This document shows, piece by piece, positions 45,200 through 53,749 of a stretch of 64,000 bases of DNA. The notes under the pieces were generated by a model. It was not told the DNA's origin and did no database searches. It worked only from the letters and a program-made list of their open reading frames with translations. The translations under genes and the position numbers were made by a program. Origin of the DNA: Gammaproteobacteria bacterium (GTDB lineage Bacteria > Pseudomonadota > Gammaproteobacteria > Pseudomonadales > Azotimanducaceae_A); contig DUAT01000110.1 of NCBI GenBank assembly GCA_012960755.1, positions 30,715-94,714 on the forward strand. Reading direction: 5' to 3'. Positions within the stretch are counted from its first letter, which is position 1; the number at the start of each line of letters is the position of its first letter.

Positions 45200-46425
45200 A
45201 AGGCACAAAACTGGAGTATCGAGATTGCGGCTGGGTCTGGGCCTTTGTTTGCTTTTTTGCCTGCGTGTACAGCTTCCCGGGTCTAGCCTCCGATGAAGGC
45301 CACGAATCGTCAGTAATTCAACTCAATTCGGACTGCCCGCCTGGTTTTGAGCAGGTTACGGGCAGATGCTACCTGAGAAACCTGTATCAACTTTACGACT
45401 CCTTGCAGAATGCAGGCGTGGGTGGACTCAAAACAGGTCTGCCGGTGATTAGGGACGGCTTCACCCCGCAGCAGATAGACCTGGGTCGTTACTTGTTCTT
45501 CGACCCGTTACTTTCAAGTGATGGGACGCTGTCCTGCGGCAGTTGTCATCATCCGGACCTGGGCTTTGCCGATGGCAGGAGCCGGAGTATTGGTGTAACG
45601 GGCGAGCCTGTGAAACGGTCAGCACCTTCCCTTTGGAACGTCGGATTTCTCGATCGATTGTTCTGGGATGCAAGAGCGACAACACTCGAAGAGCAGGTCC
45701 AGGGTCCGCTCTATGCCGTGGACGAAATGGGAAACAGCGAAAAACAACTATTGGCGAGCCTGAACGCAAGCCCGGTCTACCGGCGATTGTTCCAGGACGC
45801 ATTCCAGTCATCCCGAATCATCGCTGCAGAGGTGTATACCGCCATTGCCGCATTCGAGGCCTCTTTGATTTCACTTAACAGTCGCTATGATCAATACGCC
45901 CACGGTTATCATGCTGCTTTAACCAACGAGGAAATTGAGGGATTGAATATATTCCGCTCTTTTGTTGCAAGATGTGCGGAATGTCATACACCGCCTTTGT
46001 TCACCAACCAGGAGATCGCGATTATTGGGTCCCCGGAACCAGAAGGCCTGCCATTTGATGCGGGTGAGGGAGAGCTGACAGATGAACCGACCCAGCGGGG
46101 TGGTTTTAAGATTCCCAGCTTGCGCAACATAGCAGCAACAGCGCCATACATGCATTCCGGCAACTTTGCTGACTTGCGTGATACCGTGAGCTTTTATACG
46201 AAGGGCAGGGGTCACGCGGTACCCGAAAACGAACAGTTGAGTATTCACTGGCATATCTGGGAGCCGGATCTCGCGGACCATGAACTGGATCTGCTCGTGA
46301 CATTCCTGCACACCCTGACTGACGAATCCATGCAGCCACAGATACCAAAACGTGTACCATCAGGATTAATGCCGGTGGGCGAAATCCCCGGTGTGCCAGT
46401 CGAGGATCTGGCACCGGGCGATTAA
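45196..46425 (+). CDS. MauG/cytochrome-c-peroxidase family diheme protein
   Basis: The 409 residues have an export signal, a Cys-containing N-terminal module (CPPGFEQVTGRC) and two heme motifs, CGSCH (114-118) and CAECH (260-264). FTPQQIDLGRYLFFDPLLS, KRSAPSLWNVG and APYMHSGNFADL are family blocks. Where classical peroxidases have Met in the block AVxxM, I read Tyr334 (TVSFY), as in MauG, where Tyr is an axial heme ligand. The family includes peroxide-reducing enzymes and MauG, which oxidatively modifies protein residues. It overlaps the upstream cytochrome by 4 bp. Confidence 0.88.
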   Translation: MKGTKLEYRDCGWVWAFVCFFACVYSFPGLASDEGHESSVIQLNSDCPPGFEQVTGRCYLRNLYQLYDSLQNAGVGGLKTGLPVIRDGFTPQQIDLGRYLFFDPLLSSDGTLSCGSCHHPDLGFADGRSRSIGVTGEPVKRSAPSLWNVGFLDRLFWDARATTLEEQVQGPLYAVDEMGNSEKQLLASLNASPVYRRLFQDAFQSSRIIAAEVYTAIAAFEASLISLNSRYDQYAHGYHAALTNEEIEGLNIFRSFVARCAECHTPPLFTNQEIAIIGSPEPEGLPFDAGEGELTDEPTQRGGFKIPSLRNIAATAPYMHSGNFADLRDTVSFYTKGRGHAVPENEQLSIHWHIWEPDLADHELDLLVTFLHTLTDESMQPQIPKRVPSGLMPVGEIPGVPVEDLAPGD

Positions 46426-46492
46426 TATCTCAATAACCCGTACTAGCGTAGTAAAGAGATAATCTGAAATCACTATTAAAGAGACAAACGAA

Positions 46493-47878
46493 ATGAGACC
46501 TAACTTTAATCTAATTCTTGCGATGGCTTGTCTGCTGTTGAGTGTTGCAACAACTGCCAGGGAAATCGTGGTCAAACCGGGCCAGACCATTCAGTCCGCG
46601 GTGTCGGATGCCAAATCCGGTGATACGATTCTGGTGGAGCCCGGAGTCTACAAGGAGACGGTGTATATCGATAAGGACAACATCACATTGCGGGGCGTTA
46701 TCGTCGACGGGCAATGGCCGACCCTTGAGGGTGAGAAGATTCGAAATGATGCCATTCTATACTCTGGCAGCGGTATCACCGTTGAGAGTTTGAAAATTGT
46801 TAATTTCAAAGGCAATGGCATTATGGGCCAGGCGGGTAACAACTTTGTGATTCGCAATAACTGGATCATTGATGCGGGTGTTTACGGCATCTTCCCCGAA
46901 TTCGGCAAGAATGGCCTGATTGAACACAACGTACTTTCCGGTATCGAGGATGCGGCGATTTACGTTGGCATGAGTGACAACGTGGATGTGTTGCACAACG
47001 AGGTATTCGACAGCGTTGCAGGCATCGAAATTGAAAATACCCGCCATGCCATTGTCGATGGAAACTATGTCCACGACAACACGGGTGGCATTCTGGTTTT
47101 TATCACGCCAGGTTTACCGATCAAGACCACCTTTGATGTCATTGTGCGCAACAATTTTGTAGTCAACAACAACCATGTGAACTTTGCCACTCCCGGTTCC
47201 ATCGTCTCCTTTGTTGCGCCGGGAACCGGCATAACCATCATGGCCTCAGATGACGTTGTTGTTGAGAACAACATCATTACTGGTAATGAATTTATCGGCA
47301 TCGGGATAGCGGGTCTGGAATATATTGCCGACATACGAAGTGACCCTGAATCAGAACCGAATTCCGATCGAATCCAGATTCTGGATAACATGATGTGGGG
47401 TAACGGCAATAAGGCGCTGCCCGAAGTACTGGCGGCTCGTCGGGCAACTGTGCCTGATGCGATGTATGTGGATATCGCCAATGTGGGCAAGGGTGGCAGT
47501 GGCTGCGTGCTGGATAAGAACCGCTACAAGGCTGTTGGCATTGACCACTACAAAACCTGTGCCAGAACTTCAACGGCAGATACAAAAACCTATACCCTGG
47601 CGGAACCGGTACCGGTCAGGCAGATCGCCGCCGATGAAAAGGGTCGGGCTGCCTACTATGGCATCTGCGCCGGATGCCATGCTTACGGCACGAAAATGAT
47701 TGGCCCACCGACGCTGGCGATTCAGGCCATGTACCAGGGCAGACCCGAGGCGTTGGCGAAATACATCGCCAACCCCACTAAGGTTCGGGAAGACTATCCT
47801 GAGATGCCGCCCCAGAACTACATTGCAGAAGATGTAAGACTTGAGGTGGCAAAGTTCATGCTGGCGCTGGAGAAATAG
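46493..47878 (+). CDS. Parallel beta-helix protein fused to C-terminal cytochrome c
   Basis: The 461 residues have a signal peptide, then a right-handed beta-helix from about residue 30 to 300 built of stacked repeats (for example AAIYVGMSDNVDVLHNEVF, GIEIENTRHAIVDGNYVHDN, TGGILVF). This matches the family of paired beta-helix proteins of unknown function (TIGR03805 type) by its IYVG, AGIEIEN and GGILVF motifs. The C-terminus is a cytochrome c with CAGCH (Cys392, Cys395, His396) and Met438 in EMPPQ. The helix region has few Cys (GSGCVLDKN, KTCAR). Function of the fused protein is unknown. Confidence 0.85.
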   Translation: MRPNFNLILAMACLLLSVATTAREIVVKPGQTIQSAVSDAKSGDTILVEPGVYKETVYIDKDNITLRGVIVDGQWPTLEGEKIRNDAILYSGSGITVESLKIVNFKGNGIMGQAGNNFVIRNNWIIDAGVYGIFPEFGKNGLIEHNVLSGIEDAAIYVGMSDNVDVLHNEVFDSVAGIEIENTRHAIVDGNYVHDNTGGILVFITPGLPIKTTFDVIVRNNFVVNNNHVNFATPGSIVSFVAPGTGITIMASDDVVVENNIITGNEFIGIGIAGLEYIADIRSDPESEPNSDRIQILDNMMWGNGNKALPEVLAARRATVPDAMYVDIANVGKGGSGCVLDKNRYKAVGIDHYKTCARTSTADTKTYTLAEPVPVRQIAADEKGRAAYYGICAGCHAYGTKMIGPPTLAIQAMYQGRPEALAKYIANPTKVREDYPEMPPQNYIAEDVRLEVAKFMLALEK

Positions 47879-47941
47879 GCCATTTCGATATTTCTCGAAA
47901 TGTAGTTGTAAGCCGTCGTTAATGACACTAAGATCAACGCC

Positions 47942-48277
47942 ATGAAACTGGAATACGCGGCAAGACAGCTCGAAGCACTGGGAAACCCAACCCGATTGTC
48001 TATCTATCGACTCCTGATTCAACGGGGTCCCGATGGCATCCCGGTGGGAGGTGTACAAAAAGAGCTGGATATTCCCGCCTCTACCCTGTCGCACCATGTT
48101 GCAAAGCTGGTTCAGTCCGGGCTGGTTCACCAACTTCGTGAGAGCCGGACATTGTATTGTATGGCGGACTACGAAAATATGAATTCACTGATCCACTTCC
48201 TGGTGGACAACTGCTGCTGTCAGACATGCGCGCCGCTGGAGGTTGTCAGTAAAGCGGTGCAGGTCGCGAATCGATAA
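47942..48277 (+). CDS. ArsR-family transcriptional regulator
   Basis: The 111 residues are a winged-helix ArsR/SmtB domain: ALGNPTRLSIYRLLIQRGP, then LDIPASTLSHHVAKLVQSGLV as recognition helix and RTLYCMADYENM as wing. The C-terminus has a Cys cluster, NCCCQTCAP, which may sense metals or oxidants. It diverges in function from its neighbours but is on the same strand, 63 bp after the redox operon and 67 bp before the glutathione synthetase gene, so it may govern either one. Confidence 0.9.
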   Translation: MKLEYAARQLEALGNPTRLSIYRLLIQRGPDGIPVGGVQKELDIPASTLSHHVAKLVQSGLVHQLRESRTLYCMADYENMNSLIHFLVDNCCCQTCAPLEVVSKAVQVANR

Positions 48278-48344
48278 ATTTTGAGCCAATTTTCAAACCC
48301 TTTTTTAAACTTTTTTAAACGAATGATTCGATAGAACTAGAAAT

Positions 48345-49307
48345 ATGGATAACTACACCAGGATCAACCCAAAGGCCTACCGCTTTCTGTTTTTGATGGA
48401 CCCCTACGCCTCACTCAATCTGGAAACAGAAACCTCCCTCGCCCTGATCACAGAACTACTCGGTCGCGGTCATGGCGTTTACTGGCTTGAAGAATCCGGG
48501 GTCTTTCTGGCAGACGGCGTACCCCACGGCAAGATATCGGAAGTTACCCAGGTGCAGCCTTTTATAACCGGTCCGGTGATTACCCTGCCGCTTGAAGACT
48601 TTGACGCCCTGTTGTTACGCAAGGACCCGCCATTTGACCTGAAGTATTTACACCTGACTCTAATGTTGGATCAGCTACCCGCGAGAATGTTGCAGTTCAA
48701 CTCGGTCAGGGCTCTGCGAGACTTCAACGAAAAGTTGCTGCCGCTTCGCTGGCCTGACCTCACACCGGAAACACTGGTCACCGCCAACTCGAACCTTGTG
48801 CTGGAATTTATCGAGAAACACAACACCGTGATCCTCAAACCGCTGGATGATTGTTCCGGTCGCGGGATTTTGCGTGTGCAACATGGTGAGATTACGGCCT
48901 GCCAGATTGAGTCCTACAAACAGTCACTGGCGACGCCTTCTCCCTACATCATGGCACAACGCTTCCTGACGGAAGTCGCATTGGGGGACAAGCGGATTTT
49001 CCTCGTTGCTGGTGAGCCTGTGGGCTGGGTAAACCGTATCCCTCAATCCGGCAGTTTCCTAGCCAACATTCACCAGGGTGCCCGTTGTGAAGCGACCACC
49101 CTGACCGAATTCGAATCCACAGCTATTGAACGAATCGCGCCGTTTCTGCGACAGCTGGGAATCTTTTTTGCCGGTCTGGATTTCATCGGATCCTATCTCA
49201 CTGAAATTAACATTACCTCTCCCTCGGCCATTCGTCAGATCAGTCAGGTGATGAACCAGAAAATAGAAGTCAAGCTGGTCGACAGGATGCTTGAACGTCT
49301 GGCGTAA
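48345..49307 (+). CDS. gshB: Glutathione synthetase-type ATP-grasp ligase
   Basis: The 320 residues fit prokaryotic glutathione synthetase in length and order: FLMDPYASLNLETETS at the start, LLRKDPPFDLKYLHLT, TVILKPLDDCSGRGILRV (ATP-grasp lysine loop), ALGDKRIFLVAGEPVGWVNRIP and a C-terminal EINITSPSAIRQI. It should ligate glycine to gamma-glutamylcysteine. Details differ from typical housekeeping GshB (DDCSGRG rather than DGMGG), so it may be a paralogue or a ligase for a related thiol. The upstream ArsR gene fits redox control. Confidence 0.8.
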   Translation: MDNYTRINPKAYRFLFLMDPYASLNLETETSLALITELLGRGHGVYWLEESGVFLADGVPHGKISEVTQVQPFITGPVITLPLEDFDALLLRKDPPFDLKYLHLTLMLDQLPARMLQFNSVRALRDFNEKLLPLRWPDLTPETLVTANSNLVLEFIEKHNTVILKPLDDCSGRGILRVQHGEITACQIESYKQSLATPSPYIMAQRFLTEVALGDKRIFLVAGEPVGWVNRIPQSGSFLANIHQGARCEATTLTEFESTAIERIAPFLRQLGIFFAGLDFIGSYLTEINITSPSAIRQISQVMNQKIEVKLVDRMLERLA

Positions 49308-49478
49308 GGCAGTAATCTGCAATTGGATTGACCTGAGACAAAGACTGGAAATCTGATGCCACTAGACTGGCAATATCTGGTAGTCTGCGGTTAGAAGCAC
49401 AGTTAGGGAGCCTCTGATTAAGCAGATTTTTTCGTCAGGGGTTTCCAAGATATCATTTCCAAAAATAGGGGAGCGAAT

Positions 49479-50723
49479 ATGAAAGCGACAATGATAGGTG
49501 GTGGGATGACCAACTTCGGCAGGCACCCGGACCGCAATTTAAAGTCCCTCGTCGAAGAGGCCGTTAACATAGCACTTAAAGATGCCGGGATCGAAAAAGA
49601 GGATATCCAGGCGGCCTACGTTGGTAATGCCTCCCAGGGTGTATTACAGGGTCAGGAAAGCATCCGGGGCCAGGTAGTTCTGCATGCCATGGGGATAGGT
49701 GGTATTCCAATTATCAATCTTGAAAATGCCTGTGCCTCGTCCGCGACCGCACTGAACGGAGCCATGGCCATGATTGCTGCAGGAGAAATAGACTGCGCCC
49801 TGGTCCTGGGAATGGAGAAGATGTATTTCACAGATCGGGCCAGAGTCCAGCCAGCGTTTACCGGGTCCATGGATGTTGAAGTGCTTGAGCAGACCATGGC
49901 AAAGATGAAAGCCGCAGAAGAAAAAGCGAAGGCCAAGGCAGAGTCTGGCCAGAATGAGCCCAAAAAAGAAAAATCAGGCCAGCGAACCGTGTTCATGGAT
50001 GTCTATGCCCAGGCAGCGCGATTTCATATGGACAAATACGGTACTACCCAGCGGCAACTGGCGGCGGTGGCAGCTAAAAACCACTGGCATTCTTCGATGA
50101 ATTCGTTCGCCCAGTATCAACAGGATTATTCCATTGACGAGGTGCTTGCCTCACCGGACGTTGCATTCCCATTAACCCGACTCATGTGTTCCCCTATCGG
50201 CGACGGGGTTGCTGCGGCGATCGTCTGCAGCGAGAAGTTCGCGAAAGAAAAGGCGGCAGCGAACAAGGTCGAGATTTCGTCCTGCATACTCGGCAGCGCC
50301 AGTATTCCGGCGGATCCCAACGAAGGTAATCTAACCCGTGTTGCGAAGCGAGCTTACGAGCAGGCGGGTGTAGGCCCGGAAGATATTGACCTGGCGGAAG
50401 TACATGATGCAACAGCCATGGGTGAGATCAGCTCAGTTGAGGGCTTGATGCTTTGTGATCCTGGTGAAGGCGGGCGCTTTGCCGAGGCCGGCCACAGTAA
50501 ATTAGGCGGCAAAATTCCGGTTAACGTTTCTGGCGGATTGGAATGCCAGGGTCACCCGATTGGCGCCACGGGCGTTCGACAGGTAGTTGAAGTGTACTGG
50601 CATCTGTCTGACCGGGCTGGCAGGCGCCAGGTTGAGGGTGCCAATGTTGGGCTTGCGCAAAATGCCGGTGGCTCGACACCCGCAGGAGAAGGTGCGCTCT
50701 CCGTGACGATTATGAAACGATAG
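49479..50723 (+). CDS. Thiolase-family acetyl-CoA acetyltransferase (SCP-x-like)
   Basis: The 414 residues contain the nucleophile Cys85 in ENACASSAT and the C-terminal Cys/His region GGLECQGHPIGATGVRQ. VHDATAMGE supplies a further catalytic His. It should perform thiolytic cleavage of a 3-ketoacyl-CoA, of the type used for branched or sterol side chains. A lysine-rich charged insertion lies at about 142-168 (KMKAAEEKAKAKAES), not expected in ordinary thiolases. GGGGAGCG precedes the ATG. It opens a plus-strand CoA cluster with a nitroreductase and ligase. Confidence 0.9.
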   Translation: MKATMIGGGMTNFGRHPDRNLKSLVEEAVNIALKDAGIEKEDIQAAYVGNASQGVLQGQESIRGQVVLHAMGIGGIPIINLENACASSATALNGAMAMIAAGEIDCALVLGMEKMYFTDRARVQPAFTGSMDVEVLEQTMAKMKAAEEKAKAKAESGQNEPKKEKSGQRTVFMDVYAQAARFHMDKYGTTQRQLAAVAAKNHWHSSMNSFAQYQQDYSIDEVLASPDVAFPLTRLMCSPIGDGVAAAIVCSEKFAKEKAAANKVEISSCILGSASIPADPNEGNLTRVAKRAYEQAGVGPEDIDLAEVHDATAMGEISSVEGLMLCDPGEGGRFAEAGHSKLGGKIPVNVSGGLECQGHPIGATGVRQVVEVYWHLSDRAGRRQVEGANVGLAQNAGGSTPAGEGALSVTIMKR

Positions 50724-50782
50724 TTAACCGGTAAGAAAAGAGAACCACGCAACCATTTAGAGAAACAGCGGAGAATACACAC

Positions 50783-51586
50783 ATGGAATTACGAGAAGCC
50801 ATTGGCCGAAGACGATCAATCAGATTTCTAAAACCTTACAAGGCCGTTGAGCCGGAAAAAGTGCAGGTGATGTTTGAAGCGGCACGAATCGCCTCACACT
50901 GGGGCAATGTCCAGACCCTGCGTGGAATAGCCATATTCAAGGATTCAGCGGCAAAAGACGTGCTGGATCATCTGGAGGGAATTATCCTCGGCTGGCAAAT
51001 TAAGCGGGCGCCCTGTGTCATCATCTGGTATCTCGACCCCAATGCAGTGGACGGCCAGAGTGACAGCCTGCTTAAACTTGCAGAAGTCGGTGCCCTGGGC
51101 GTTGGCACACCGGAGGTCAGGCGCGAAGGCATTGAAAAACAGCTGCTGCCGATTTTCTCAGGGATTGGTGACATTATGAAGCAGCCTGGCATAAGCGAAG
51201 TTGATTGTGGACAAGGCATAGCCCAGGCAACACTGGCAGCGTTTGAGATGGGCCTGGGCACCTGCTGCCTTGGTGCAGGACCCGGTGGTCCAAAACTCAT
51301 GGAAGGACTCGGCACCCCTGAAGGTAGTCGTCTGCTGTTGCTGCAAACTGTGGGCTATCCCCTGGAACACTGGGAAGCTGGTGGCCAGCGTCCCCGGCAG
51401 CCATTTGATGACCTGTTCCACATGAATGGCTACGGCAGTAACTACACGTTCCCGAGAAGTGAAGAGGTGGTCGATGAATTGAAGCAAGACGGCATGTTCA
51501 CCCGGCCTGCACCATTGCCCGAGAGGGAGGAAGAACTGCGCTTAATGCAGCAGGCACTGGGTCTTAAAGAACCCGCAGTATTGTAA
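50783..51586 (+). CDS. Nitroreductase-family FMN oxidoreductase
   Basis: The 267 residues start MELREAIGRRRSIRFLKPYKAVEPEK, the FMN-phosphate-binding block of the family. ARIASHWGNVQTLR matches the next FMN segment, and AFEMGLGTCCLGAGPGGPKL and LLQTVGYPLE are further family positions. It should be a homodimeric flavoprotein reducing enones, nitro groups or acyl-CoA-derived compounds with NAD(P)H. It lies between the thiolase and CoA ligase at short spacing on one strand, so a role in ring or enone reduction of a CoA-bound substrate is plausible. Confidence 0.88.
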   Translation: MELREAIGRRRSIRFLKPYKAVEPEKVQVMFEAARIASHWGNVQTLRGIAIFKDSAAKDVLDHLEGIILGWQIKRAPCVIIWYLDPNAVDGQSDSLLKLAEVGALGVGTPEVRREGIEKQLLPIFSGIGDIMKQPGISEVDCGQGIAQATLAAFEMGLGTCCLGAGPGGPKLMEGLGTPEGSRLLLLQTVGYPLEHWEAGGQRPRQPFDDLFHMNGYGSNYTFPRSEEVVDELKQDGMFTRPAPLPEREEELRLMQQALGLKEPAVL

Positions 51587-51611
51587 TGTCCCATCCAATT
51601 AGGTAAGAGCA

Positions 51612-53207
51612 ATGACTGAGTTAAATAACCTGATTCTTGCAGATTTTTTCCTCGGGCGGGCTGAGAGTAATCCTGACTTACAGATTTTAACGTTTGAGTG
51701 TCCGGAGGTACCCGTCGATGAGACCAGAACATTCGGTGAAATCTGGACTAACTCACAGAAGTTGTCTGCCGCGTTGATTGCCCGGGGAATGAATCCCGGT
51801 GACAGTTTTGCCGTGATGTTGCGCAATCATCCGGAATTCATAGAAGCCATGGCAACAGCCTCAACCCTGGGCACCGCTTTTGTACCACTGGATCCGAGAA
51901 CCCGGGGCGCGAAACTTGCCTATACCCTTAATAACTCAGAGTGCAAGGGCATCGTCTGTGCTGATTATTGTGTTCAGCAGGTTGTGGAAATCAGGGACCA
52001 GGTACCTGGCCTCGAGTGGCTGATCATGCTGGAAAATACCGGTGAGGATGAAAGCACGTGTCTGGCGAGCGACTTTCAGGACTGCTCCTCCATGGGGCAG
52101 GTGATGGATGCTGCGGAAGTCACGGTAGATCGCACGGTCACCGACCCGATGCACCCGCTGCAAATCATGTATACATCCGGTACCACAGGTGACCCCAAGG
52201 GAGTCGAGATTGCCAATGCGCGACTGGCCGGAGGTGCCATGTTAGGACCGGCACTGGGGTTTAACCCAGAGGACAGACCCTACACAGGACTGTCGCTCAC
52301 CCATGGCAACGCCCAGAGCCTGACCTTGTTTCCTGCCATTGGTATGGACTTGCCCACGGTATTCAGCCGAAAATTCACCAAGTCGCGTTTGTGGGATATT
52401 ACCCGCAAGTATCATTGCACTGTGTTCAACTTGCTGGGCGGCATGACAACGGCTATCTACAGTGAACCCATGAAAACAAATGATGCCGATAATCCGGTCA
52501 GGATGGTTATCTCGGCCGGGATGCCAGCGGTAATCTGGAAGCAGTTCGAAGAGCGCTTTAACCTCAAGGTGGTGGAGCTGTATGCGGCCGTTGATGGTTA
52601 TGGATTGTTCATGAATCATGGCGATGGCCCTGTTGGCAGTTTTGGCCAGAAGCCTGCCGGTTCGGAGTTTAAGATAGTCGACGACGATGGCAATGAGTTG
52701 CCCCATGGCGAACCCGGTGAGCTGATAGGCCGACCCCTCGAAGGGGACGTTAAGGTCGAATACTACAAAAACAAGGAAGCATCAGACAAGAAAACAAGCG
52801 GTGGCTGGGTGCGCACAGGTGATGTCTGCCATCGTGATGATGATGGCTGGTACTATTTTGATTATCGCAAAGGTGGTGGCATTCGCCACAACGGGGACTT
52901 TATCAATCCCGGCTTTGTTGAAAAAGCACTCGCAGAACACTCGGGCATTCTGGATGTATTCGTCTATGGTGTTCCGGCGGCGTCCGGTGCTCCCGGTGAA
53001 AAGGACGTGGTCGCCGCGATTGTCACCAACGACGAATATAATCCGGCATCTGTTTTCGAACTCTGTAAACGGGAACTTGAGGCAAACTTTATCCCCAGCT
53101 ATCTGCAGGTGGTGGATGAGATCCCTAAAACTGCTTCGGAAAAACCCCAGGAGCGTTTCCTGCTGGAGGCATTTTCAGTGGATGATGAATCCGTACACGT
53201 GAGGTAG
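51612..53207 (+). CDS. AMP-binding acyl-CoA synthetase (CaiC/DltA-like)
   Basis: The 531 residues have the phosphate loop MYTSGTTGDPKGVE and GWVRTGDVCHRDDDGWYYFDYRKGGGIRHNG for the hinge. The C-terminal catalytic segment is IPKTASEKPQE, similar to carnitine/crotonobetaine-CoA ligases. It should form an acyl-CoA from a free acid for the thiolase branch. It starts 26 bp after the nitroreductase and ends the plus-strand cluster. It shares family but not close identity with the ligase at 2134-3693. Confidence 0.92.
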   Translation: MTELNNLILADFFLGRAESNPDLQILTFECPEVPVDETRTFGEIWTNSQKLSAALIARGMNPGDSFAVMLRNHPEFIEAMATASTLGTAFVPLDPRTRGAKLAYTLNNSECKGIVCADYCVQQVVEIRDQVPGLEWLIMLENTGEDESTCLASDFQDCSSMGQVMDAAEVTVDRTVTDPMHPLQIMYTSGTTGDPKGVEIANARLAGGAMLGPALGFNPEDRPYTGLSLTHGNAQSLTLFPAIGMDLPTVFSRKFTKSRLWDITRKYHCTVFNLLGGMTTAIYSEPMKTNDADNPVRMVISAGMPAVIWKQFEERFNLKVVELYAAVDGYGLFMNHGDGPVGSFGQKPAGSEFKIVDDDGNELPHGEPGELIGRPLEGDVKVEYYKNKEASDKKTSGGWVRTGDVCHRDDDGWYYFDYRKGGGIRHNGDFINPGFVEKALAEHSGILDVFVYGVPAASGAPGEKDVVAAIVTNDEYNPASVFELCKRELEANFIPSYLQVVDEIPKTASEKPQERFLLEAFSVDDESVHVR

Positions 53208-53228
53208 TTATAGCAGGTTGCTAGACTT

Positions 53229-53684
53229 TTAATTGTTCGTGACTTCAAACACCTGGTATTCCACCGCGTTTTGGAGTGGCCTTCCCTCTGCGACAGCCAC
53301 CGTACGATTCAGCCACTTGTAACGCTCATCGCCGGTTTCGAACCTGGGCTGGGTCATGAAGTAGGTGTCACCAAATTCTGCCGGTTTAATCCCGGCGAAA
53401 CTGTCATTGACCTTATCGTTGAAGATCAGCACCCCAAAATACTGAACATAAATATGGGCACCGTCATCGGTGCGAAGTGCAATCCGTACGTCGAGGTGAC
53501 CGACCCCCTCAGAATCGATGGTCACCCAGTCGGCACCACTGGCCAGCACTTCACCTTTCAATTTTTCGCCCTCAAAGTAACCCCCGGTAACGTCGGCAAT
53601 CATCCGGTTACCATTCGGGCCGACACCCACAGGCACTGATTCGTTGAGGTCCGCGTGCATTGTCATCAATGGTTTCAAGTTCAA
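53229..53684 (-). CDS. DUF3237 family protein
   Basis: The 151 residues match the DUF3237 beta-barrel pattern: VGVGPNGNRMIADVTGGYFEGEKLKGEVL, GADWVTIDSEGVGHLDVRIALRTDDGAHIYVQYFGV, then FMTQPRFETGDERYKWLNRTVAVAEG. DUF3237 proteins commonly occur beside oxidoreductases and CoA enzymes; no activity is established. It is the second gene after the SDR on the minus strand, with a short hairpin (TTCAC/GTGAA) and a CA repeat in the gap. Confidence 0.88.
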   Translation of the reverse strand: MNLKPLMTMHADLNESVPVGVGPNGNRMIADVTGGYFEGEKLKGEVLASGADWVTIDSEGVGHLDVRIALRTDDGAHIYVQYFGVLIFNDKVNDSFAGIKPAEFGDTYFMTQPRFETGDERYKWLNRTVAVAEGRPLQNAVEYQVFEVTNN

Positions 53685-53726
53685 GTTATTCTCCTTGCCT
53701 GGATTAGCTCATGTTCACCGGGTGAA

Positions 53727-53746
53727 TAGCACACACACACACAACA
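53727..53746. repeat. Short CA dinucleotide repeat
   Basis: About nine CA units in the 65-bp gap between the SDR stop and the DUF3237 start. It is a simple repeat with no known role; it could vary in length by slippage. Confidence 0.6.
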
Positions 53747-53749
53747 CAA

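Noticed and set aside
46434..46465. Short stem ATCTC...GAGAT with TACTA/TAGTA inner arms
   Set aside because: Arms are only 5 bp and AT-rich with no T-run; not convincing as a terminator.
48301..48320. TTTTTTAAAC repeated twice before the glutathione synthetase
   Set aside because: Only two 10-bp units in an AT-rich promoter region; probably a simple-sequence coincidence.
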